This document shows positions 1-4,936 of a stretch of DNA of 8,113 bases, piece after piece. The first letter of the stretch is position 1. Each line of letters begins with the position of its first letter. The position numbers and the translations under genes are program-made. The DNA is from an uncultured Eggerthella sp. (GTDB lineage Bacteria > Actinomycetota > Coriobacteriia > Coriobacteriales > Eggerthellaceae): assembly GCA_900551155.1 (NCBI GenBank), contig URVA01000061.1, forward strand, positions 1 through 8,113, in the 5' to 3' direction. The notes under the pieces were generated by a model that saw nothing but the letters and a program-made list of their open reading frames with translations, was not told the DNA's origin and made no database searches.

Positions 1-233
1 CGAGCGCCCCAATAGGATGGGGGCCAGCAACCTATTACAAAATTCCAGGAGCAAAAGGAACTATTGGCTTTATTTCTGCAATATCAAACCATTTTTGCGC
101 AACCTGCAATCGGCTGCGTTTAACAGCTGATGGCAAACTGCGCCCCTGCTTGTTTAGCGACGAAGAACTTGATATTCGTAGTACACTTCGAAATGGATCT
201 GAAGAAGATATTCAACGAAGCACTTCGCATTAA
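1..233 (+). CDS. moaA: MoaA, GTP 3',8-cyclase (C-terminal part, 5' end outside window, frameshifted end)
   Basis: MoaA is the radical-SAM enzyme that rearranges GTP to 3',8-cyclo-GTP, the first step of Moco synthesis. Only the C-terminal part is present, read with codons starting at position 3. It contains the second, GTP-binding iron-sulfur motif, FCATCNRLRL followed by RPC, which gives the expected CX2C-X13-C spacing (cysteine codons at about 93-143). The motifs GPATYYKIPGA and GFISAIS before it are typical of the family. The frame stops at 231-233 after the residues GSEEDIQRSTSH, which do not look like a MoaA end. The expected end, with KPEGHH and a terminal Gly-Gly, lies in the +1 frame up to 294 (separate entry). 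As read, the product lacks the Gly-Gly tail known to be needed for catalysis, so this copy is either broken or carries a sequence error. moaC follows on the same strand. Confidence 0.88.
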   Translation, partial: SAPIGWGPATYYKIPGAKGTIGFISAISNHFCATCNRLRLTADGKLRPCLFSDEELDIRSTLRNGSEEDIQRSTSH

Positions 234-294
234 ACCCGAAGGTCATCATCACCGTCACGGCACCGAACGCAGCATGAGCCAAGTAGGTGGCTAA
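193..294 (+). pseudogene. moaA: Out-of-frame C-terminal tail of moaA
   Basis: In the +1 frame relative to upstream moaA, codons from about 199 to 291 read LKKIFNEALRIKPEGHH and then end in MSQVGG before the TAA at 292-294. This is a standard MoaA C-terminus: a short helix, a Lys-Pro-x-x-His segment and the terminal double glycine. The frame is open back to a stop at 121-123, so the switch could lie anywhere from 124 to 232. Similarity to the family places it near 195-216. An ATG at 193-195 happens to be in this frame but has no convincing ribosome-binding site, so a separate 33-residue protein is unlikely. The natural reading is one moaA gene ending at 294, interrupted by a frameshift. Confidence 0.75.
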
Positions 295-359
295 AGTCAA
301 GAGGTGTAAAGTACGTACTATGCGACTAAAGCAACCCAGAAATACCTGAAGGATTTCTT

Positions 360-869
360 ATGGCAGAACAGAAGCTTACTCACATTAACACTAAAGGCGA
401 AGCTCATATGGTCGATGTTTCTCCCAAAGACGAAACAAAGCGCACAGCTGTCGCTGAAGGTTTTATCTTTATGAAACCCGAAACTCTCGCACTGATTGAG
501 TCGGGCGAAGCGAAAAAAGGCGATGTACTTGCCGCTGCACGTATTGCTGGCATCATGGCGGCAAAAAAGACCAGCGATTTAATTCCCCTTTGTCATCCAC
601 TTATGCTTACCAAAGTGGAAGTTACCTGCACGCCTTTTAAGAGCGACCAAGTACCTGAACCATTTGAAGGTCGCTGCGGAATACGCGTTGAAACTACGTG
701 TAGTTTAGTAGGCAAAACGGGCGTAGAAATGGAAGCTTTAACCGCAGCAAGCACTGCATGCCTTACCGTATACGATATGTGCAAAGCGGTAGATCGCGGT
801 ATGGAAATTGGACCCATTCGCCTGCTTCATAAAGAAGGTGGCAAAAGCGGTACTTGGGATAGGGCGTAA
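360..869 (+). CDS. moaC: MoaC, cyclic pyranopterin monophosphate synthase
   Basis: MoaC converts the MoaA product 3',8-cyclo-GTP into cyclic pyranopterin monophosphate in the cytoplasm, as a hexamer. The 169-residue length is near normal. Family motifs are complete: MVDVSPK at about 17-23, KKGDV near 52-56, KKTSDLIPLCHPL at 69-81 with the active-site His79, GVEMEALTAAS at 121-131, and YDMCKAVDR at 138-146 with the catalytic Asp139 and Lys142. The C-terminus ends in the usual GGKSGTW block. The ATG is chosen because GAAGGA (348-353) lies 6 nt upstream. The gene starts 65 bp after the real end of moaA at 294, on the same strand, so the two are probably co-transcribed. Overlapping terminator stems follow the stop codon. 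No missing residues are apparent. Confidence 0.97.
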   Translation: MAEQKLTHINTKGEAHMVDVSPKDETKRTAVAEGFIFMKPETLALIESGEAKKGDVLAAARIAGIMAAKKTSDLIPLCHPLMLTKVEVTCTPFKSDQVPEPFEGRCGIRVETTCSLVGKTGVEMEALTAASTACLTVYDMCKAVDRGMEIGPIRLLHKEGGKSGTWDRA

Positions 870-889
870 CTCATTTCTAATAGATTAAC

Positions 890-956
890 AAAGTCCTCTA
901 TTCCGTTTAAGGATTCCCGTTCCGCTACTCAAAATTCCCGTTAAACGGGACTTTTT
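890..956 (+). terminator. Rho-independent terminator after moaC, with alternative stems
   Basis: Several stems end at the same T5 run (952-956). TTCCGTTTAA (901-910) pairs with TTAAACGGGA (941-950), including one G-U pair. The shorter CCCGTT/AACGGG (937-942 with 944-949) uses the same 3' arm. AAAGTCC (890-896) can also pair with GGACTTT (948-954), giving about 14 bp with a 7-nt bulge when combined with CGTTTAA/TTAAACG. The position 21-87 bp after the moaC stop and the T-run support termination of moaA-moaC transcripts. Which stem forms cannot be settled by eye. Confidence 0.7.
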
Positions 957-988
957 CGTGCGCTGCCCTGCTTCATGTTTTATTAATC

Positions 989-1005
989 TGCGTTCTTCGA
1001 ACGCA
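989..1005. repeat. Small perfect hairpin in intergenic region
   Basis: TGCGTTC, loop TTC, GAACGCA: a 7-bp perfect stem with a 3-nt loop. No T-run follows on the plus strand. On the minus strand the downstream sequence is A/T-rich (TTAATAAAAC) without a clean T tract. The function is unknown; it could help end the convergent mogA transcript or be incidental. Confidence 0.4.
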
Positions 1006-1091
1006 TGAACAGGAATAGTATTCAGAGAGCCTTCAACAGAATAGAGGACTTTTTCCGATGAAACGGTGTTCCCCTCTTTGCAAAACAGCGA

Positions 1092-1189
1092 GAGCTTATC
1101 TGAATAGCTAATAAACCCGACAGGCGAAAGGAATTGCCTAAGGGCAATGACTGAAGCTCGGAGGGTTTAGTAGCTATTCAGATAAGCTC
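1092..1189. other. 98-nt nested hairpin: candidate structured RNA, MITE-like element or bidirectional terminator
   Basis: The outer arms are perfect: GAGCTTATCTGAATAGCTA (1092-1110) against its reverse complement at 1171-1189. After one A/G mismatch the stem continues with TAAACCC (1112-1118) pairing GGGTTTA (1163-1169). Inside are CAG/CTG (1121-1123 with 1151-1153) and a terminal hairpin ATTGCC-TAAG-GGCAAT (1133-1148). Purine-rich internal loops (GCGAAAGGA at 1124-1132; AAGCTCGGA at 1154-1162) separate the helices. Short helices divided by asymmetric purine-rich loops resemble a folded RNA more than a simple terminator. The location between Moco genes makes the Moco RNA (Rfam RF01055) worth testing. 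However, the element lies between convergent 3' ends and so leads no visible gene. On the minus strand a TTTT run follows about 6 nt after the hairpin, so it could also end mogA transcription. Confidence 0.5.
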
Positions 1190-1212
1190 GTAGCGTCATT
1201 ACGCCTCATACG

Positions 1213-1247
1213 AACATTACCCTGATCGGCAAAGTCAAGGTAATGTT
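1213..1247. terminator. Hairpin overlapping the mogA stop codon
   Basis: AACATTACC (1213-1221) and GGTAATGTT (1239-1247) form a perfect 9-bp stem around a 17-nt loop. The right arm overlaps two bases of the mogA stop codon (1246-1248). On the minus strand no T-run follows, so this is not a canonical intrinsic terminator. It may protect the mogA 3' end or act in both directions between the convergent genes. Confidence 0.35.
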
Positions 1248-1773
1248 AATGCCCGCATCCTGCCATCATAGATACTGCATGCGGCAATACTGCTACTACT
1301 CCATCCCAATTTTCACAGGCAGCTTTTTTGCTACCAGGCAAATTGAGCACCAAGGTGGTTCCTCGCTGCATACATAAAGCCCGAGAAAGCATAGCGCGAG
1401 GGGTTATTTGCAAACTATACGCACGCATGCCCTCAGCAATACCAGGCACTTCCCTATCGCATACATCGCGGGTGGCTTCTGGCGTTACATCGCGAAGCGA
1501 AAGTCCTGTTCCACCGCAGGTTAACACTACATCTACTTCAGGCAAATCCGCCGCCGCTACAATGGCAGCAGATATTTCTGCACGATCGTCTTTTACCAAT
1601 ACATATGAAGCGCACTTCCAGCCACGAGCAGCAATGCGCTCCTTCAAAGCCGCGCCTGCCGTATCTTGAGATTCATCACGCGTGTCCGAACAGGTAATTA
1701 CCGCAAAAGTCAAAACAGGCTCTTTGGTTTCAGCTCGCCCGCAAAACTCTCCAGTAGAAAGTGAATCACTCAC
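1246..1773 (-). CDS. mogA: MogA/MoaB-family molybdopterin adenylyltransferase
   Basis: This family transfers AMP to molybdopterin, activating it for molybdate insertion by MoeA. The 175 residues form a single MoCF-binding domain. Visible motifs are ITCSDTRDES near 26-35, TCGGTGLSLRDVTPEAT at 85-101 with the conserved Asp95, PGIAEGMR at 110-117, and LNLPGSKKA at 143-151. The GTG start at 1771-1773 is supported by GGGGAGGAG 5 nt upstream. The gene lies 71 bp downstream of moeA on the same strand, which fits the paired roles of the two enzymes. In E. coli, MogA is the adenylyltransferase and MoaB is related but inactive; the LPGS motif here leaves that naming open. The N-terminal 15 or so residues are an extension before the domain. 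The 3' end faces moaC. Confidence 0.92.
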   Translation of the reverse strand: MSDSLSTGEFCGRAETKEPVLTFAVITCSDTRDESQDTAGAALKERIAARGWKCASYVLVKDDRAEISAAIVAAADLPEVDVVLTCGGTGLSLRDVTPEATRDVCDREVPGIAEGMRAYSLQITPRAMLSRALCMQRGTTLVLNLPGSKKAACENWDGVVAVLPHAVSMMAGCGH

Positions 1774-1844
1774 CGAAACTCCTCCCCTTCTGTTTTCTTA
1801 CATTCAGCCTATTCTGCTTCCCTTGAAGTAGCCCGAAGCAATTT

Positions 1845-3119
1845 TTAAATCACAACACCTTCGTCAACATCAAGGAGTAAACACTCAACCAAAGTACCTG
1901 CTTCTACCTTCTTGCTTTCAGGAACGCCCTCGGGCAATACCGCAAGACAGTTTCCACTCTGGAAAGGACTGAACAGACCAGAGCTTTGACTTTTAGCAGG
2001 ACGAACTTGCACGCTACCATCTTCTTTTCGCTCTAACGTTGAGCGCAAATAAATTCGACGCGCATCCTTCTTCTTTGCGTCATTTGTTAAACGAGCCCAA
2101 ATATGGGGTCTGTCGAACGTTGAATACCCCTGCATCTTTCGAAGAGCAGGGCGCACCAAGAGCTCAAAACCACAATATGCCGCCGCAGGATTACCCGATA
2201 AACCAAACACGGGTGTGTCTTCTATAAACCCAAATGTTTGTGCTTTTCCGGGGCGCATATTAACAAAATCCATAAGCAATTCGCCGTTTTCTGAAACAAC
2301 TTCTTCAATGAAATCAAAATCACCCGTAGATGCTCCACCGCTTGTTACCACAAAATCGCAATCTTTAACGGCATTCAAAACTGCTTCAGTAAGCGTCTCT
2401 TTGTCGTCTTCAACAATGGGCTGCAAAACTGGAATGCCTCCTGCGCGAATTATAGAAGCACCAATTGCGTAAGAATTGCCATCACGGATTTCACCTTTTT
2501 GCGGAACAGTATCTGGGCCAACCAATTCACTTCCAATTGGAATTACCGCAACGCGAGGACGACGATATACCTCAACATACGCCATGCCACAACTTGCAAG
2601 AAGGCCCGCACCTGCAGCACTGATAGGTTCTCCCGCTTTAATGGCTATTTCGCCAGCATGAATTTCTTCACCTTTTCCTCGGATATTAGCACCCACTGCA
2701 GAAGGAGCCCTAAAAGCAACTTTGCCAGGAGCACGTCCCCCGTTTTCGAGATTATCCACAATCTCAAATTTGACTACGGTATCCGCCCCAGCAGGAACGG
2801 GAGCTCCCGTCATAATACGCACGCAGGTACCAGGCTTTACTTCCTCATCGTAGTAATCACCTGCAGGGATTTCTGCAACAACAGGAAGTTCTACAGGGTT
2901 ATCCACTGATGCATGTTCGATATCCGAAGCAACAAGAGCAAAACCATCCATAGCAGAATGATCAAAAGGAGAAATATCTATATCGCTTTTTTGGTCCTTT
3001 GCAGAAACTCTACCTATCGCATCAAGCAAAGGAACCATTTCGGTATCCAGCAGCGAAATTGCATCAAGTACGATTGAACGGGCTTGTTCAACAGGGATTA
3101 AGTTTTGCGCTTTTATCAT
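1845..3119 (-). CDS. moeA: MoeA, molybdopterin molybdenumtransferase
   Basis: MoeA hydrolyses adenylated molybdopterin and inserts molybdate to give active Moco. The 424-residue length is normal. Motifs in order are PFDHSAMDGFAL (51-62), RIMTGAPVPAGAD (101-113), a GPHN/MoCF-type domain with RVAVIPIGSELV (189-200), EIRDGNSYAIGA (210-221), TSGGASTGDFDF (259-270), MRPGKAQTFGF (288-298) and GLSGNPAA (306-313), then the C-terminal beta domain. The family usually has MKPGKP where this protein has MRPGKA; this is a mild variant. The ATG at 3117-3119 is preferred over upstream GTG and ATG codons because GAGG lies 6 nt before it. The strong terminator upstream separates the gene from the recR-fmdE unit, so moeA-mogA probably has its own promoter in the 65-bp leader. 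No clear -35/-10 pair was found there. Confidence 0.95.
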   Translation of the reverse strand: MIKAQNLIPVEQARSIVLDAISLLDTEMVPLLDAIGRVSAKDQKSDIDISPFDHSAMDGFALVASDIEHASVDNPVELPVVAEIPAGDYYDEEVKPGTCVRIMTGAPVPAGADTVVKFEIVDNLENGGRAPGKVAFRAPSAVGANIRGKGEEIHAGEIAIKAGEPISAAGAGLLASCGMAYVEVYRRPRVAVIPIGSELVGPDTVPQKGEIRDGNSYAIGASIIRAGGIPVLQPIVEDDKETLTEAVLNAVKDCDFVVTSGGASTGDFDFIEEVVSENGELLMDFVNMRPGKAQTFGFIEDTPVFGLSGNPAAAYCGFELLVRPALRKMQGYSTFDRPHIWARLTNDAKKKDARRIYLRSTLERKEDGSVQVRPAKSQSSGLFSPFQSGNCLAVLPEGVPESKKVEAGTLVECLLLDVDEGVVI

Positions 3120-3128
3120 CTGGCACCT
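3113..3128 (-). promoter_or_regulatory. Ribosome-binding site that fixes the moeA start
   Basis: On the minus strand GAGG is followed by TGCCAG and then ATG ATA AAA. Upstream GTG and ATG codons at 3129-3134 keep the frame but would place this sequence inside the gene and have no comparable purine-rich site ahead of them. The shorter start is therefore better supported. Confidence 0.6.
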
Positions 3129-3185
3129 CATCACGCAAAGAACAGTATGAGTATCAAAAAAGACTGCTACCGAGAAATATCGGCA

Positions 3186-3230
3186 TCAAAAAGACCTCTT
3201 TATTCTAGAACAAGAATAAAGAGGTCTTTC
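3186..3230 (-). terminator. Strong intrinsic terminator after the fmdE-like gene
   Basis: AAAGACCTCTTTATTCT (3190-3206) is perfectly complementary to 3213-3229, with a 6-nt loop: a 17-bp stem without mismatch. On the minus strand it is followed by CTTTTTG, a clear T-run. It lies about 58 bp after the stop of the FmdE-like gene and should end the dnaX-ybaB-recR-fmdE transcript before moeA. On the plus strand only TTT follows, so it is mainly one-directional. Confidence 0.9.
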
Positions 3231-3287
3231 GTGACAAAGTAAATGACAGGTTTGATTTTTGTTAAAAGCGGCGCAAAATTAAGTTTT

Positions 3288-3845
3288 TTAGATAGTACCG
3301 AGCACTTCATAATACGAGCCCTGTGCACAGTTACGACAAAGTATTTCGCCTTGTTCGCCCTGAACTTCACGCCCATCTGTTACCTGTTCGCCGCAACGAC
3401 TGCAAACCGCAATCTGACGTGGTCTACCTGGAAGATCATTTTCAGTAATATTCACACGCACCTGTTCTACTTTAAAAAGATCCTCATCGGAACGCTGCGC
3501 GAACCATTCACGCAGATCACAGCCCTTAGGGGCCTTTTCGCTAATGTTGGTCATACGAATAGCTTTGCCGCTTTGAATATCGTAGAACGTGGCTGCTTGT
3601 TTGCCGAAATCTAAGCACTTCATGCGGCGCTTACCTGGATGGCAATTCGTAGTAATCATGATGGCGTCAGTTAGACAGCGGTCGCATTCCACATACACAA
3701 TAAGATCGCGATAGGTGTCAGGATCGTCGATACCGAAGTAGTTAAATGCATAGCGAGCCATACGCACTCCCGTTAGCTGACCTCCACAAAGATGTCCATG
3801 GAAATTAATTGCACGTTCAATATCTTCATCAAGAGTACGCATCAT
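3288..3845 (-). CDS. FmdE-family zinc protein with C-terminal zinc ribbon
   Basis: The protein resembles formylmethanofuran dehydrogenase subunit E (FmdE, Pfam PF02663), a family found in many non-methanogens near molybdenum or tungsten enzymes and without a settled biochemical role. In the 185 residues, the FmdE core shows NFHGHLCGGQLTGVRMA at 14-30, VECDRCLTDA at 52-61, TNCHPGKRRMK at 66-76 and DFGKQAATF at 79-87. A C-terminal zinc ribbon has Cys148, Cys151, Cys170 and Cys173. His and Cys residues in the core are likely metal ligands. The ATG at 3843-3845 is chosen because AAAGGAG lies 5 nt upstream; the next ATG, one codon later, is possible. It starts 69 bp after recR and is followed by a strong terminator. 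Proximity to moeA/mogA suggests a link to molybdenum cofactor use, but this is inference from context. Confidence 0.85.
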   Translation of the reverse strand: MMRTLDEDIERAINFHGHLCGGQLTGVRMARYAFNYFGIDDPDTYRDLIVYVECDRCLTDAIMITTNCHPGKRRMKCLDFGKQAATFYDIQSGKAIRMTNISEKAPKGCDLREWFAQRSDEDLFKVEQVRVNITENDLPGRPRQIAVCSRCGEQVTDGREVQGEQGEILCRNCAQGSYYEVLGTI

Positions 3846-3914
3846 CAAGGCTCCTTTGAGGTGGCTATACGTTCAACGTAAGTTCTGCGAACAGGTATAA
3901 AATCGGCTTAAATT

Positions 3915-4511
3915 CTACAACTCTCTACGCGCTTCGATGGCACGACCTAATGTTACTTCGTCGGCAAACTCCAAATCGCCGCCCACGGGCAAACCACTTG
4001 CAAGACGCGATACTTTAACACCGAGTGGCTTAATCAAGCGCGCAAGGTAACTTGCAGTTGTTTCACCTTCGATATTGGGGTTAGTGGCAAGGATTACCTC
4101 TGAGATATTAGGGTCGTTCAAGCGTGCCAATAATTCTGCTATATGTAAATCATCAGGCCCGATACCTTCAAGAGGAGACAAGGCGCCACCCAACACATGG
4201 TATACCCCAGAAAAGGTGCCGGTACGCTCAATAGGAGGAATATCGCGCGGTTCCGATACTACGCAGATAGTATTTTGATCACGCTTAGGTGAAGCACAGA
4301 TATCACATAAATCATCTTGGGCGTAGTTAAAACACCGCGCACAAAAATGCACGGTGTCTTTCACTTCGATAATCGCCTGCGCCAAACGGGTAGCGTCAAT
4401 GCGATCTTCATTTAAGATCCAGTACGCAATTCGCTGCGCAGATTTAGGTCCGATTCCTGGAAGACGCTCTAATTCATCAAGTAATTTTTGAATGGCAGAG
4501 CTTGCGTTCAC
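3915..4511 (-). CDS. recR: RecR, recombination mediator protein
   Basis: RecR works with RecO (and RecF) to load RecA on SSB-coated single-stranded DNA during gap repair. The 198-residue length is standard. An N-terminal helix-hairpin-helix (LPGIGPKSAQR, 17-27) is followed by a C4 zinc finger (Cys57, Cys60, Cys69, Cys72), a Toprim domain with ICVVSEPRD (82-90) and ATNPNIEGE (142-150), and a C-terminal EFADEVTLGRAIEAR segment (181-195) close to the usual YADE-LG-A form. The start is GTG at 4509-4511, with GAGG 8 nt upstream. The gene begins 17 bp after ybaB, the common ybaB-recR arrangement. A 9-bp inverted repeat folds the start region into a loop (separate entry), so its translation may depend on ybaB translation. 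Confidence 0.97.
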   Translation of the reverse strand: MNASSAIQKLLDELERLPGIGPKSAQRIAYWILNEDRIDATRLAQAIIEVKDTVHFCARCFNYAQDDLCDICASPKRDQNTICVVSEPRDIPPIERTGTFSGVYHVLGGALSPLEGIGPDDLHIAELLARLNDPNISEVILATNPNIEGETTASYLARLIKPLGVKVSRLASGLPVGGDLEFADEVTLGRAIEARREL

Positions 4512-4539
4512 TTACGTAACCTCACAAATTAACGCAAGC
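4500..4539 (-). promoter_or_regulatory. Hairpin enclosing the recR ribosome-binding site and start codon
   Basis: GCTTGCGTT (4500-4508) and AACGCAAGC (4531-4539) are perfect inverted repeats. In the mRNA the first arm covers the last ybaB codons and part of its stop codon, and the second arm covers recR codons 2-4. The 22-nt loop carries the recR GAGG site and the GTG start. Ribosomes finishing ybaB would melt this stem, giving a plausible translational-coupling device. Confidence 0.5.
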
Positions 4540-4867
4540 CGGGAATTCCAGGCATACCGCCACCCATACCAGGCAAGCCCATACCTCCAGTTACGGCGCT
4601 TAGACGCGCATTGCTTTCTTCATTGATGTTACGAATTGCTTCATTTACCGCAGCACAAACCATATCCTGCAGCATTTCTACATCTTCAGGATCCACTGCT
4701 TCAGGATCAATCGTGACTGATTCAACCGTCATATCACCACGAACAACTGCCGTTACCATGCCGCCACCAGCGGTTCCTTCTGCGGTCATAGTAGCTACTT
4801 CTTCTTGCGCTTTCGCAAGTTCTTTTTGCATCTTCTGAGCTTGACGCATCATCTGCTGCATATTCAT
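4529..4867 (-). CDS. ybaB: YbaB/EbfC-family nucleoid-associated protein
   Basis: YbaB/EbfC proteins are small homodimeric DNA-binding proteins whose gene commonly sits between dnaX and recR, as here. The product has 112 residues. It begins with a helical, Met- and Gln-rich stretch (MNMQQMMRQAQKMQKEL), then the conserved TAEGTAGGGMVTAVVRGD region, the VTIDPEAVDPEDVEMLQDMV core and a C-terminal helix. It ends in a flexible Gly/Met/Pro-rich tail (from about residue 93). The ATG at 4865-4867 is preferred over one nine codons upstream because AAAGGAG lies 8 nt before it. The gap to dnaX is 69 bp and to recR 17 bp. Confidence 0.95.
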   Translation of the reverse strand: MNMQQMMRQAQKMQKELAKAQEEVATMTAEGTAGGGMVTAVVRGDMTVESVTIDPEAVDPEDVEMLQDMVCAAVNEAIRNINEESNARLSAVTGGMGLPGMGGGMPGIPGLR

Positions 4868-4936
4868 AAGGTTGTCTCCTTTATTCTTCTTCATATTTGT
4901 GCTGTAAGCATTGTATCGAAAGGTTACGCCTTAGAT

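Larger units (their letters stand above)
890..1054. repeat. Long-range 14-bp perfect inverted repeat with T5 at the right end
   Basis: AAAGTCCTCTATTC at 890-903 is the exact reverse complement of GAATAGAGGACTTT at 1039-1052, and TT follows to complete a T5. The arms are 135 bp apart. The right arm plus T-run looks like the 3' half of an ordinary terminator of the same style as the one at 3186-3230. The arms cannot pair while the moaC terminator uses 890-896 or 901-903, so the two structures exclude each other. The segment between the arms contains the moaC terminator and a small hairpin. Confidence 0.6.

Noticed and set aside
1058..1111. A 17-codon open frame (MKRCSPLCKTARAYLNS) with GAGGA 9 nt before its ATG, its site lying in the right arm of the 14-bp repeat.
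   Set aside because: Too short to judge, runs into the arm of the 98-nt hairpin, and shows no recognisable peptide; probably chance.
1092..1189. c-di-GMP (GEMM-I) riboswitch, because ACAGGCGAAAGG resembles ACAGGGCAAACC.
   Set aside because: The conserved AAACC, GAAA tetraloop and GCAAAGCCUCC parts are missing or altered, so the likeness is superficial.
4868..4936. Promoter before ybaB, with a TACAAT -10-like hexamer in the dnaX-ybaB gap.
   Set aside because: No matching -35 element at 16-18 bp; too weak to annotate.
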